A stretch of DNA of 64,000 bases, taken from contig JADJGQ010000002.1 of NCBI GenBank assembly GCA_016708025.1, positions 1,054,001-1,118,000 of the forward strand, written 5' to 3'. The position numbers and the translations under genes were made by a program. Under the pieces are notes generated by a model that saw only the letters and a list, made by a program, of their open reading frames with translations, ran no database searches and was not told the origin of the DNA. Position 1 is the stretch's first letter. Every line of letters starts with the position of its first letter. Origin of the DNA: a bacterium. Its GTDB lineage: Bacteria; Zixibacteria; MSB-5A5; GN15; FEB-12. This document shows positions 18,005 to 27,163 of this stretch, piece by piece.

Positions 18005-20392
18005 ATGTCATCCCACCCTTTGATCACCGTGGCGATCGCCGGACCATTGCGCCGGGCGTTTACCTATGCGACACATGACGCGATCGGACCGCTCACCCCC
18101 GGGCAACGACTGCTCGTTCCGTTCGGCAAAGGGAGAAAACTCGGCTACTATCTCGGTCCATCCGAACCACCTCCGGGCAATATTACGGTCAAGCAGGTGA
18201 TCAAACCGCTGGATGAAGTCAGCTTTTTCTCCGCGGACCTGTTTCAATTCTGCCTCTGGATGGCTGATTACTATTTCGCTAATCCGGCGGATGTTCTCGC
18301 CTGCGCTCTTCCGTCGATGCTGAAATCCGCAGTGGCTGTCCGCTATCGCTGGGCCGACCAGATACTTACCATCCCAAAACAGGTTGAGTCACTCTGTAAA
18401 CCAGGCAAGAAGATCTCTGCCGCCACACTACAGAGCATTCACCAGTCCGGAAAAACGATCTTTCGCAAGCTGGTGAGCGAGGGTCTGGTCGAAGAGATTT
18501 GGGATGGGGATGCCTCCGATGATTCCCAACGGATCGGTGGTTATCGGATGGCCGAGGATGCACAGCTTGAGACTCTGGCGGCAAAAGGGAAACAGCCCCC
18601 CGTGCCGTTTTACGGCGAAAAGAGCCGCAGTGAATTAAGAGAACTGGGCTGGAGTGAACACTACCTCGGAAAAGCGATCGCCCAACGGCTTCTTCTGCCG
18701 ATCCCCGCAAAAGAAAACCATCCGCTTGATTTCATCAAGGGGCGGCCGGAAGTCCGGAGTATCTCACTCAACGCCGAACAACGGAGCGTTGTCGACACGG
18801 TGACACCAGCACTGACGGCGGGATTTAAACCCTTTCTCCTGCATGGTATCACCGGTTCGGGGAAAACGATCGTTTACTGTCACCTCGCGCAGGCGGTGAT
18901 CGACCTTCACAAAACCGCGCTGGTCCTGACTCCTGAGATCGCGTTGAGTGGCGCGACCCTCGCGTACCTTCGCGGATTTTTCGGCGATCAGGTGACGGTC
19001 ATTCATTCGGCCATGACCGACCGTGAACGGCTGGATAGCTGGCGCGGTATTCGACGCGGCAAGTATCGCATTGTGGTCGGACCACGCTCCGCCATCTTTG
19101 CGCCGCTCCCGGATCTCGGACTGATCATCGTCGATGAAGAGCATGATGGTTCATACAAGCAGGATGATCCTTCGCCGCGCTTTCATGGGCGAGATTGCGC
19201 CATCATGCGCGCCAAACAAAACAATATCCCCGTCCTGCTCGGCTCAGCCTCGCCATCGATTGAGTCATACTACCACGCCCGACAGGGGAGATACCATCTG
19301 CTGGAATTGACCCAGCGCCCCGGAGAAGCGGTCCTTCCGGAGATCCGGATTGTTGATATGCGGACCGAGGGAGTCAAGGGAGAGGCCGGCTTCGTTTCCC
19401 TTCCGCTCAAGAAGGAAGTTGAGAAGCGGCTGGCGCTCGACCAACAGGTGATTCTCTTCTTAAATCGACGGGGCTATTCGCCAATGCTCCGGTGTGGCGA
19501 CTGCGGTCATATACCTCTCTGCCCGTCCTGTAATATCCGTCTGACCTACCATAAAGTTGGTCACCGCCTCACCTGTCATTATTGCGGATTTATCCGCTCC
19601 AACTACGATAACTGCGACCAATGTTTCGGGACAAAGATCCTCTACATGGGAGCCGGGACGCAGAAGGTGGAAGAGATGATCCCGAAACTGTTTGTTGGCG
19701 CCACCACCATTCGACTGGACTCGGACTCCGCAGGTGGGCGAGTCTCGGCGCATCGCATTCTGAATGCGTTCGCTCAGCGTGAGTACAACCTGTTGCTCGG
19801 GACACAAATGGTGACCAAGGGACTGGACATGCCGAATGTCTCGCTGGTCGGCGTCCTCTCTGCGGACAGCGGTTCCGATCTGCCGGACTTCCGCTCAACC
19901 GAAAAAACATTCGCCCGCCTCTTGCAGGTGGCCGGACGGTCCGGGCGTGCAGGAATTCGCGGCGAGGTCATCTTCCAGACCTACGCGCCGGAATCGGAGT
20001 TGATCACCGATGCTTCGCGGCAGGACTTCCGGTCGTTCTACGAACGGGAACTTCTCTCGCGCCAGGAATGCAGTTATCCGCCGTTTGTCAGACTTACTAA
20101 TATCATCTTCTCGTCGCTCGAGGAAGCCTCGCTGGAGACAGTCGCGCTGGAGTTTCATGCCCGCCTCAAGGCGCGATTGGCACAAAGCGGTATCACTGCG
20201 CAACTGCTCGGCCCGCACCCGTGTCCGCTTTACCTTCTGCGCAAAAGCTACCGCCGTCATATCATCGTCAAGACCAACCAGCAGGTCGCATTCGTCCGGA
20301 TGTTGACTCAATGGGAGGCGGAGGAATCGCGCTTCAAACTGCCGGCGGCGATCAAGGTCATTGTCGATATTGACCCGGATGATATGATGTAG
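18005..20392 (+). CDS. priA: PriA, primosomal helicase
   Basis: 795 aa. The N-terminal 3'-DNA-binding domain (VAIAGPLRRAFTYAT..., LLVPFGKGRKLGYYLG) is followed by a winged-helix region. The helicase core has Walker A GITGSGKT near residue 281 and DEEHDGSYKQDD near 376. A zinc-binding domain with eight cysteines begins near residue 496 (CGDCGHIPLCPSC, then CHYCG and CDQC). Motifs V-VI include LLGTQMVTKGLDMPN and QVAGRSGRAG. PriA restarts stalled replication forks by loading the replicative helicase. The family's usual length and order are kept. Confidence 0.97.
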   Translation: MSSHPLITVAIAGPLRRAFTYATHDAIGPLTPGQRLLVPFGKGRKLGYYLGPSEPPPGNITVKQVIKPLDEVSFFSADLFQFCLWMADYYFANPADVLACALPSMLKSAVAVRYRWADQILTIPKQVESLCKPGKKISAATLQSIHQSGKTIFRKLVSEGLVEEIWDGDASDDSQRIGGYRMAEDAQLETLAAKGKQPPVPFYGEKSRSELRELGWSEHYLGKAIAQRLLLPIPAKENHPLDFIKGRPEVRSISLNAEQRSVVDTVTPALTAGFKPFLLHGITGSGKTIVYCHLAQAVIDLHKTALVLTPEIALSGATLAYLRGFFGDQVTVIHSAMTDRERLDSWRGIRRGKYRIVVGPRSAIFAPLPDLGLIIVDEEHDGSYKQDDPSPRFHGRDCAIMRAKQNNIPVLLGSASPSIESYYHARQGRYHLLELTQRPGEAVLPEIRIVDMRTEGVKGEAGFVSLPLKKEVEKRLALDQQVILFLNRRGYSPMLRCGDCGHIPLCPSCNIRLTYHKVGHRLTCHYCGFIRSNYDNCDQCFGTKILYMGAGTQKVEEMIPKLFVGATTIRLDSDSAGGRVSAHRILNAFAQREYNLLLGTQMVTKGLDMPNVSLVGVLSADSGSDLPDFRSTEKTFARLLQVAGRSGRAGIRGEVIFQTYAPESELITDASRQDFRSFYERELLSRQECSYPPFVRLTNIIFSSLEEASLETVALEFHARLKARLAQSGITAQLLGPHPCPLYLLRKSYRRHIIVKTNQQVAFVRMLTQWEAEESRFKLPAAIKVIVDIDPDDMM

Positions 20393-20414
20393 TGCGAGTC
20401 GGCCTTCAACTCTC

Positions 20415-20420
20415 TATATT
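20415..20420 (+). promoter_or_regulatory. Possible -10 element of the flavoprotein gene
   Basis: TATATT six bases before the ATG at 20427, with no Shine-Dalgarno site. The preceding bases TTCAACTCTCTAT recur at 21718-21730 ahead of the next gene. Confidence 0.35.
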
Positions 20421-20426
20421 GTCAGT

Positions 20427-21677
20427 ATGAAGCAGAGTACTAAACGATGTGCGGTTATTGTTGGTGGCGGCGCCGCTGGCTATTTTGCGGCGATCCGCGC
20501 GGCGGAATCATTCCCCGATCTGCGGGTTCTCCTCTTTGAAGCGACCCACCGCCCGTTGCTCAAAGTCCTTCTCTCGGGCGGCGAACGCTGCAATGTCACG
20601 CACAACTGCTTCGAACCGAACGAACTGATCAAAGGATACCCGCGCGGGAGCCAGGAGTTGCGCGGCCCTTTCAGCAGATTCCAGCCCAGAGATACTGTCG
20701 CCTGGTTCACCGCGCGAGGGGTGGAGCTAAAGACGGAGCCGGATGGCCGGATGTTTCCAGTTACCGACAGTTCCGCCACAGTGGCTGACTGCCTGAAACA
20801 GGCCGCAGAAGCCGCCGGCGTTGAAGTCCGACTGGCCGCCAGAGCCAAAGAGATCATTCGATCTTCGGGGGATGGATCCCGTTTCGAACTCCACCTCAAA
20901 GAAGGGGAGCCGATCATCGCGGACTCGATCCTTCTGGCTTCCGGCTCGACTCCATCCGGGTACAAGATGGCGGCATCGCTCGGCCATACGATCACCACTC
21001 TCGCCCCGTCACTTTTCACGTTTCAAATTCAGGATCGACGGCTCGATGGTCTTTCCGGTATTTCAGTTCCCAAAGCGCATCTCACGCTGACCATCCCGGA
21101 CCAACACAAATTCGAGCAGACCGGCCCTCTTCTGATCACCCATTGGGGATTGAGCGGTCCCGCCGTGCTGAAACTTTCTGCCTGGGGCGCACGAGAACTG
21201 CAGAAAGCAAACTACCATGCCACCCTACATATCAACTGGCTGGTGAATCATACTCTCGAGTCGGCGCGCGTCATGCTCGATTCCTTCCGCGCCAAGCATC
21301 CGATCAAACAGATCCAGTCGGAAGGACCGTTTTTTCTCCCGAGACGGCTCTGGATCCGCATCACCGAACATGCGGGGATAGAACTCGATCGCACCTGGTC
21401 CAACCTGACCAGAGAGCAAGCCGCTTCTCTCTGCCATCAGCTTCTGCACAGCGAGTTTGCGGTTGTTGGCAAAGGGGAGTTTAAGGATGAGTTTGTCACC
21501 TGTGGTGGCGTCTCACTCAAAGAAGTTGACCTTCGGAATATGCAGAGCAAGCTTGTTCCGGGTCTCTTTTTCGCGGGAGAACTGCTCGATATCGACGGGA
21601 TCACCGGCGGATTCAATTTCCAGGCCGCCTGGACAACCGGATGGATCGCCGGGTCGCATTTAGGTGATGCTCACTAA
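20427..21677 (+). CDS. HI0933/BaiN-type NAD(P)/FAD-dependent oxidoreductase, 416 aa
   Basis: Flavoprotein of the HI0933 family (YhiN/BaiN). The Rossmann FAD-binding loop is VIVGGGAAGYFAAIRAAE at residues 10-27. LLSGGERCNVTHN near residue 50 and the C-terminal FAGELLDIDGITGGFNFQAAW block are hallmarks of this family. It is soluble and cytoplasmic. The physiological substrate is unknown for most members; one homologue acts on bile-acid intermediates. It stands between priA and a small membrane protein, apparently with its own promoter. Confidence 0.92.
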   Translation: MKQSTKRCAVIVGGGAAGYFAAIRAAESFPDLRVLLFEATHRPLLKVLLSGGERCNVTHNCFEPNELIKGYPRGSQELRGPFSRFQPRDTVAWFTARGVELKTEPDGRMFPVTDSSATVADCLKQAAEAAGVEVRLAARAKEIIRSSGDGSRFELHLKEGEPIIADSILLASGSTPSGYKMAASLGHTITTLAPSLFTFQIQDRRLDGLSGISVPKAHLTLTIPDQHKFEQTGPLLITHWGLSGPAVLKLSAWGARELQKANYHATLHINWLVNHTLESARVMLDSFRAKHPIKQIQSEGPFFLPRRLWIRITEHAGIELDRTWSNLTREQAASLCHQLLHSEFAVVGKGEFKDEFVTCGGVSLKEVDLRNMQSKLVPGLFFAGELLDIDGITGGFNFQAAWTTGWIAGSHLGDAH

Positions 21678-21773
21678 CTTCGATTCCGTTGTCGAATCGC
21701 TGTACGAATAGTCGGACTTCAACTCTCTATCACAGCATAGAATCAGTCTGAATCTTTCTGAAAGGAAACTGTC

Positions 21774-21983
21774 ATGAAGAAGAACATCGGGAATCTGGAA
21801 CGGATCATTCGGATCGTCGCCGGGCTGGCGATCATATCACTCGCCTTTTGGGGCCCGAAATCTCCCTGGGCTTATCTTGGAGCAATCCCCCTCCTGACCG
21901 GACTGGTCGGATGGTGTCCACCGTATGCCATGCTGGGAATCTCCACCTGCAAGCAGACAGCAAAAACCAGTTCCGGACGATAA
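21774..21983 (+). CDS. DUF2892 small inner-membrane protein, 69 aa
   Basis: Typical DUF2892 protein: an N-terminal KKNIGNLERIIRIVAGL, two short membrane segments (GLAIISLAFWG and YLGAIPLLTGLVGWCP), and the C-terminal CPPYAMLGISTC with two cysteines. A GAAAGGAA Shine-Dalgarno site precedes the ATG. The same domain is found at the C-terminus of rhodanese YgaP. The role is unknown, possibly sulfur- or redox-linked. Confidence 0.85.
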   Translation: MKKNIGNLERIIRIVAGLAIISLAFWGPKSPWAYLGAIPLLTGLVGWCPPYAMLGISTCKQTAKTSSGR

Positions 21984-22023
21984 CTCTTCCGGAACTGGTC
22001 TATGGTTTGAGTAGATTGAAAGA

Positions 22024-22401
22024 CTATTGATCGTCAGATGACAGGTCGATCGGCTCGTCGGCATCCGCCTCGGCCATCTGGGCCAGGATCTCCGATGTGG
22101 CCTCGACATCCTCAGGATGTACCTGGATCTCGATCGCCCCGATCATCGGATTGTAGCCGACCTGCCCCATACTGAAGAGGCCAACGACACCCTCGTTTTT
22201 GGCGAAATACTGAATATCCGCATCCTCGAGCAACGATTTGGCGACCGCCAACTCAGGAGCGCTGGTGAATGTCCCAACCGTCACCAGTTCGACATAATCC
22301 ATTTCATCTTCCGGTGCCAGTTCGGCCACCAGGGGAATTTCACAGTCAGTACACCGGGTTACCCCCTCAGTGTATTCAGCACGACATTTCGGACAAAACA
22401 T
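22024..22401 (-). CDS. Zinc-ribbon plus DUF2007-type protein, 125 aa
   Basis: Starts with a zinc ribbon of two CxxC pairs (CPKC at residue 3 and CTDC near 17). Residues 38-110 resemble the DUF2007 putative signal-transducing fold (LVTVGTFTSAPELAVAKSLLEDADIQ, then an alpha/beta segment with EIQVHPEDVEATSEIL). The tail is acidic. No membrane segment. DUF2007 proteins have a ferredoxin-like fold with uncertain regulatory function. It runs against the flanking plus-strand genes. Confidence 0.75.
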   Translation of the reverse strand: MFCPKCRAEYTEGVTRCTDCEIPLVAELAPEDEMDYVELVTVGTFTSAPELAVAKSLLEDADIQYFAKNEGVVGLFSMGQVGYNPMIGAIEIQVHPEDVEATSEILAQMAEADADEPIDLSSDDQ

Positions 22402-22568
22402 ATTTACCTCATTTCCAACCTAGTGACGCAAGTTACGGCATGCGACTGCCGGAAACCAATCCTAACTTTCGGCCTTCCGGATGGATTGACTTCGGCACCG
22501 CCTCTGCCTACAATACTACGTTTATACGACCGAATTCGACTATCAATATTCCGCAGGAACAACGACAA

Positions 22569-23060
22569 ATGGTCATACGCGAATTAGCCCCCAACGACTC
22601 CCTCGAGGCCCTCACCGAACTACTCCACCGTGCCTATAAACAGCTTGCGGACATGGGGCTACGCTACCTGGCGACCCATCAGGATGTCGCCACCACCCAG
22701 CGCCGGATCTCCCGGGGAACCTGCTTTGTGGCGGAGATCGATGGCCGCATTGTCGGGACTATCACCTTCAACCCGCCGGGAATAGCCAAAGGCTCCCCCT
22801 ATATCGAAAAAGCGGGGGTAGGGCATTTGCAGCAGATGGGAGTGGAACCGGGCCTCCAACGGCAGGGGATTGCCAAAGCCTTGATGACCCATGCCGAAAA
22901 CTACGCTCGCCTGAACGGAGTGGCGGAGATCTCCATCGATACCGCCGAGACCGCAACTCATCTGATATCGTGGTATGAACGGATCGGCTACGAATTCAAA
23001 GAACATATCCAATGGGATGTCACCAACTACCGGTCAGTGGTGATGGGAAAGAAGCTGTAG
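22569..23060 (+). CDS. GNAT-family N-acetyltransferase, 163 aa
   Basis: The start at 22569 follows a CAGGAA site and gives a standard GNAT length; the frame is open 300 bases further upstream, but that part overlaps the antisense DUF2007 gene and has no family content. The acetyl-CoA loop is seen as GVEPGLQRQGIAKALMTHAE (R/Q-x-x-G-x-G/A type), preceded by VAEIDGRIVGTITF. The substrate is unknown. It converges on the lipoprotein gene at 23071 with 10 bases between the stops. Confidence 0.88.
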   Translation: MVIRELAPNDSLEALTELLHRAYKQLADMGLRYLATHQDVATTQRRISRGTCFVAEIDGRIVGTITFNPPGIAKGSPYIEKAGVGHLQQMGVEPGLQRQGIAKALMTHAENYARLNGVAEISIDTAETATHLISWYERIGYEFKEHIQWDVTNYRSVVMGKKL

Positions 23061-23070
23061 TCGGGCCGAC

Positions 23071-24123
23071 TTACTGCGGACGGTCAACTTTGGTCAGCGG
23101 GAGGGGGAGATCTGAACTCAGTATTGGTCTCCAGAACGCCTTCAACGAGTCGCTTTGATCTCCATTCCAGTATTCATATCCGGCCAAACCATAGTCATTG
23201 CTGAAATAGAACGCCCACGCTCTCGGGCCTAAACTTGAATCAGATAAGTTGAACTCACGCCAGAGAATTCGAGTCAGTCCGGTAAACGTAGTTCCTGCAA
23301 ATGTCACCGACTGATCCAAGTTGGCGAACTGCTCCATCACCAGCGTCGGATAAAACGCTACAGTATCGAGAACCCTTTTCCCGATTTGAATGGAATCGGT
23401 AAGGCTGAGGAACAGATCTCTCCCACCCATTCGAAACTGCAGAGTATCTTCAGTGAATGCAATGTTCACAGGTGCGAAATGAAACCCTTCAAGCATCGAA
23501 TAGCACACACCGCTGTCGGAGACAAAGGCAAAGGCGTTAGGGACATTGGCCAGCCAGAGACTGCTGTCAGTACCGTCATTGTAACGGTACCAGTACACGA
23601 CGTTACGGTAGTTAATGGTTGTTTTGTCCCACACCCCGTTTCTGTTGCAGTCGAGGAACGGCATATACTTAGCCAGGCTATCTCTGGGGAGCTCAGCGGT
23701 TGAAACGCGGATTTCGCCATTGCCATCAATGTCATCAAACGGCAAATAGCCGTCCCACTCTGAGGGAGGAGTCTCAAGGCCATCATGCTTGCCATTATAG
23801 TTCAGGTCCTGATTGATAGCCGAGTTACTTGATCTGACAAATCCGTCAATGCCGTTATCGTATTTCCCGTTGCCGTTAAGATCGGTGTATGGCTCATCCA
23901 GAATGTGCTCAAAATCCACGATTGGCTCCCAGCCGCTCCTACTCCATGCCACCGCCGTGATTTCCGAAGTATCCTGTAGATTCACAAATGCAATTTCCCG
24001 GATATTCAGGAAGATCGCATCCGGGGGATTGGTCGACTTCTCCTCACCACAACCGACCAAGGAAAGGACTGTAACCACGATTAGCGCCACTGACACTATC
24101 ACATTCGAGCTTTTCAGTCTCAT
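23071..24123 (-). CDS. Calcium-loop lipoprotein (paralog 1), 350 aa
   Basis: The third of three consecutive ATGs is taken as start, because it lies six bases after GAGAGG. A signal peptide ends in a lipobox LVGC followed by a Ser/Pro-rich linker. Residues 60-170 hold four Asp/Asn-rich loops of the EF-hand/dockerin kind (DLNGNGKYDNGIDG, DLNYNGKHDG, DIDGNGEIR, DCNRNGVWD), which probably bind calcium. The rest is beta-rich and unrecognised, ending LPLPLTKVDRPQ. The neighbouring gene upstream is a clear paralog with the same loops and the same C-terminal end, so they arose by tandem duplication. An outer-membrane or surface location is inferred. Confidence 0.8.
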   Translation of the reverse strand: MRLKSSNVIVSVALIVVTVLSLVGCGEEKSTNPPDAIFLNIREIAFVNLQDTSEITAVAWSRSGWEPIVDFEHILDEPYTDLNGNGKYDNGIDGFVRSSNSAINQDLNYNGKHDGLETPPSEWDGYLPFDDIDGNGEIRVSTAELPRDSLAKYMPFLDCNRNGVWDKTTINYRNVVYWYRYNDGTDSSLWLANVPNAFAFVSDSGVCYSMLEGFHFAPVNIAFTEDTLQFRMGGRDLFLSLTDSIQIGKRVLDTVAFYPTLVMEQFANLDQSVTFAGTTFTGLTRILWREFNLSDSSLGPRAWAFYFSNDYGLAGYEYWNGDQSDSLKAFWRPILSSDLPLPLTKVDRPQ

Positions 24124-24133
24124 CATCATCCTC

Positions 24134-25206
24134 TCACGGCCGGTCAACTTTGGTTAGGGGAAGGGGGAAGGAACCGGTAAACTGCTCACTGATGATGAAG
24201 TGCTGTTCGAACACTCCAAAGTAATCTCTGCACCGAATGTCAGCTTGTATCAGCCCAACCCCCTTGACGAAATAGAGGTCCCAACTCGCATTGCGGAATT
24301 GCTCGTGGTATGTGTACCGCCAACTAGCCGAATCAAAACGAATGTGCAGAACTTCATCCAGCTTGATATCGCCGAATTCAAAGTCGTTTAGAAATCTGGT
24401 ATGTCGCTTGATCTCATCTCCCTCCCTGATCGACACGCTTTCCGATCTATGCTCATGGATCGACGCCGAATCCGCCAGCCGAAGGTATATGCCGTTGTTT
24501 ATGAAGCCATAATAAGAGTACTGGGTGAACTCGATCTTCAATTCTGGAGACATTTGACTTCCAACAAACCAGTAATGCTTTCCAGAGTCTGAGAGAAAAT
24601 AGTAAGCCGAGTCGATCCCGCTGACAAAGTGCTGAACACTGGCCGGATCGTATCCGTACGCTTCCCATCGTCCCAGCAGGGTGCCTTCATTGACCGCTGA
24701 ATCCCATACGCCATTCCCATTCCAGTCAACAAAGGGCGCGTAAGCGCAGTCAGGAGACAAATATTCATTCCCAAGTCGAATTGTACCGTTGCCGTCCAGA
24801 TCATCCAGGGGAATCATCGGTTCCCACTGAGACGGATGCATGTTCTCAGGACCGTCTCTTCGTCCATTGTAGTTTAGGTCCTGGTTGATGGACTGGTCAC
24901 TCGATCGAATAAATCCGTCAATGCCATTGTCATATACTCCGTTGCCATTCACGTCGGTATACGGTTCACCGATGATCTCTTCCCAATTGACAAACGGCTC
25001 ACAGGTGTCACGGGAATCGGTAAATCGCAAGACCATTATCTGGCTAGTATCATTGACGCAAAAAAGTAATCGACAGCTTTCGGAAATTCAGGCTCGGGCC
25101 TGACGGAGTTACTTGAGCCATCGCCCGAAGAGCAACCGAGACCGATCAAGCCGATCAGCAGAAAAACAGAAACTGCAGAAGAGAATCGTGACGAGTTCAA
25201 ACCCAT
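24134..25206 (-). CDS. Calcium-loop lipoprotein (paralog 2), frameshifted
   Basis: A start ATG at 25206 opens a signal peptide with lipobox LIGLGC, but that frame meets a stop about 50 codons later. The rest of the protein (VNDTSQIMVLRF onward, with DVNGNGVYDNGIDG, DLNYNGRRDG, DLDGNGTIR, DWNGNGVWD) continues in another frame. Aligning with paralog 1 (VNLQDTSEITAVAW) places the break at a run of six A (T on the coding strand) at 25060-25065. Adding one base there gives a 357-aa protein that matches its neighbour from end to end. It ends with the same LPLPLTKVDRP. The frame break may be an assembly error, slippage or a true mutation. Confidence 0.75.
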
Positions 25207-25443
25207 TACCCCTTATCTCGCCAATATACGACTCATTTGGCGATATTCAAGACGATATCCTCGGCCCTTCCGTGAACTCTCTAACCTATTGCTATGCAAT
25301 ACACTCTTCTCGCATTCTCCGCTTGAAATCTCGCCCTTCCGGAGCTATACTCTCACCGTCGGTCTGCCGAGACAGGGATGTTCCGCCTGGCAGAACGTGA
25401 TACTGATAAATTCGTTCATACTCTATCATATCTGGAGGAGCTG

Positions 25444-26067
25444 GTGAAAGCTTTCAGGATTCTTTTTGCAGTTATTCTCGCACTCGGTTTGACCTCGTGT
25501 GGAGAAAAGAGCGGCGATACCGCTGACAGTGGTTCAAGCGGCTTTGCCGCCGATGCCGGCGTTAAACTTGATGGTCAGCCGATAACAGTGGCCAATGTCA
25601 CTTTCACTCCGCCGGCCAATTGGAAAGATCTCGGATCATCCGGGATGCGCCAGGCGGTCTATGCCTACGGTCCGACCAACGGCGAAAGTGATTCCGCCAC
25701 CATGATCGTCTTTTATTTTGGACCGACCGGCGGCGGCGGCGTGCAGGATAATATCGCGCGCTGGCTCGGGCAGATGTCGACCGCCGATGGCGGCGATGTT
25801 TCGGCCATCGCCAAGCAGTCCTCATTTGAAGTCGACGGTATGAAAGCGCACTGGGTCGAGGTCACCGGTACTTACAACGCCTCCATGGGTGGCGGCGGTA
25901 TGCCGGGTGGCGCGTCTGAGCCGAAGAATGACTACCTGATGGCCGCGGCCGTGCTCGAAGGACCACAGGGGAATCTCTTCTTTAAGCTGACCGGTCCGCA
26001 AAAGACCGCGGCAGAAATGGTCGTCGGATTTAAAGCAATGATGGCGGCTGTCAAGAAAACCGCATGA
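25444..26067 (+). CDS. Small lipoprotein, 207 aa, unknown family
   Basis: The GTG at 25444 follows GGAGGAG and opens a lipoprotein signal (FRILFAVILALGLTSC, lipobox LTSC). The upstream in-frame ATG at 25378 has no such support. The mature protein has a Gly/Ser/Asp linker, then a globular region with PITVANVTFTPPANWKDL and a glycine-rich MGGGGMPGG loop, resembling periplasmic proteins that end in a compact beta sandwich. It is followed by the DUF1579 gene 38 bases later and probably shares its transcript. Confidence 0.8.
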   Translation: MKAFRILFAVILALGLTSCGEKSGDTADSGSSGFAADAGVKLDGQPITVANVTFTPPANWKDLGSSGMRQAVYAYGPTNGESDSATMIVFYFGPTGGGGVQDNIARWLGQMSTADGGDVSAIAKQSSFEVDGMKAHWVEVTGTYNASMGGGGMPGGASEPKNDYLMAAAVLEGPQGNLFFKLTGPQKTAAEMVVGFKAMMAAVKKTA

Positions 26068-26105
26068 ACAGAATAACCGGGAAAAATAGTGAATAAGGAG
26101 TACGT

Positions 26106-26690
26106 ATGAAGAAGTCAAACATGATGTTGGTTGCTGTCGCACTGCTGATGATGGCAATCGCAGTGATGGCCGCCGACCCGGCGGCTCCGCCGGCCGGCAT
26201 GCCGGAAATGGGACCGCCAGCCGAAATGAAGCAGTTGGCGACCCTCGAAGGGACCTGGGATGTCGCGTCCAAGTTCAACATGAGCCAGGACCCGGCCGTC
26301 CCGCAGTGGATGGAATCCAAAGCCGTCGCCACCTACTCGTATGCGTGCGATGGTGCGGCGATGCTCTGCAACTATTCTGGTGACCCGATGATGGCTGGAA
26401 TGCCCGGATTTAAGGGTTACATGGTGCAGGCCTGGGATCGTGAACTGAAGCAGTGGCAGGCCACCTGGGTCGACAATATGTCCGGCCGTATCTCTATCTA
26501 CACCGGCACCGATGATGGCAAGCAGATGGTGATGACCGGCGAAGACCGGATGATGGGGCAGGTCTTCCTCTCCCGCATGACCGTCTCCAATCGCACCGAG
26601 ACCTCGTACGATTGGAAGATGGAAGCGTCGATGGACGGCGGCAAGACCTGGTTCGAATCAGGTCAGTCCAAGTACACCAAGAGAAAGTAA
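26106..26690 (+). CDS. DUF1579-domain exported protein, 194 aa
   Basis: Preceded by AAGGAG. The signal peptide MLVAVALLMMAIAVMA ends near residue 22. A Pro/Met-rich linker (APPAGMPEMGPPAEM) leads into a DUF1579 beta-barrel-like domain with LATLEGTWDV at its start, DGAAMLCNYSGDPMM in the middle and SYDWKMEASMDGGKTWFESG at its end. Function of the family is unknown; the fold is lipocalin-like. It is ended by a strong terminator. Confidence 0.85.
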   Translation: MKKSNMMLVAVALLMMAIAVMAADPAAPPAGMPEMGPPAEMKQLATLEGTWDVASKFNMSQDPAVPQWMESKAVATYSYACDGAAMLCNYSGDPMMAGMPGFKGYMVQAWDRELKQWQATWVDNMSGRISIYTGTDDGKQMVMTGEDRMMGQVFLSRMTVSNRTETSYDWKMEASMDGGKTWFESGQSKYTKRK

Positions 26691-26711
26691 TTGGATCCAA
26701 TCCAAACAGAA

Positions 26712-26738
26712 GGCAGGGCCGGCGGGCTCTGCCTTTTT
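26712..26738 (+). terminator. Rho-independent terminator after the DUF1579 gene
   Basis: 9-bp stem GGCAGGGCC / GGCTCTGCC (one G-T pair), GGCG loop, then TTTTT. Confidence 0.88.
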
Positions 26739-26782
26739 ATTTTGGACGAAACGATACTGACCGAAAGCTGTTACACAAACGT

Positions 26783-27139
26783 ATGACTGATCTGAACAAA
26801 TTGCGCTCGTACGCGGATATTCGGAAATTCGCCGACCCCGAAGCATTTTCACGCGCCACGAACTTCATCGCCTGGCACAACCGCCTGACGATGACCCCGA
26901 TGCTGGAGCCCTGGGAAGCGCTGGTGGTGACACTGATGCATGAAGAGCGGCCGATCGATGGCCTCTTCTATACCGGTCTCAAAACGCTGTTGGAGGGCGT
27001 GCGCACTGAACCAGTGCTCTCACTCGAACAGGCGAAAGATCAGAGCGAAAATACTTCTCGAGCAGCTCACACAGGGGAAATAAAAAAGGACCATTCGAGG
27101 GGAGAATGGCCCTTAACAGGTATGGTAGGTACTAGATAG
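26783..27139 (+). CDS. Hypothetical protein, 118 aa
   Basis: Start ATG at 26783 is the first after the terminator; the longer open frame upstream belongs to the tail of the DUF1579 gene in another frame. The protein is cytoplasmic and mostly helical (LNKLRSYADIRKFADPEAFSRATNFIAWHNR, then EPWEALVVTLMHEERPIDGLFYTGLKTLLEG). The last 30 residues are hydrophilic and run through an inverted repeat that serves as terminator for the opposite gene. If one base is removed near 27030 the frame ends with KIRAKILLEQLTQGK at 27083, just before that hairpin, a more natural end. The true C-terminus is therefore uncertain. Confidence 0.6.
   Translation: MTDLNKLRSYADIRKFADPEAFSRATNFIAWHNRLTMTPMLEPWEALVVTLMHEERPIDGLFYTGLKTLLEGVRTEPVLSLEQAKDQSENTSRAAHTGEIKKDHSRGEWPLTGMVGTR
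27082..27114 (-). terminator. Terminator of the GGDEF-like gene
   Basis: Read on the minus strand, AAGG-G-CCATTC...GAATGG-T-CCTT forms a 10-bp stem with one mismatch, followed by six T. It lies 50 bases past the stop of the 27164-27616 gene. Confidence 0.8.
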
Positions 27140-27163
27140 CAGGTACCTAATTTTTTGCTCAGT

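Noticed and set aside
22269..22568. 100-codon upstream extension of the GNAT gene
   Set aside because: The ribosome-binding site and GNAT homology begin at 22569; the extension is antisense to the zinc-ribbon gene.
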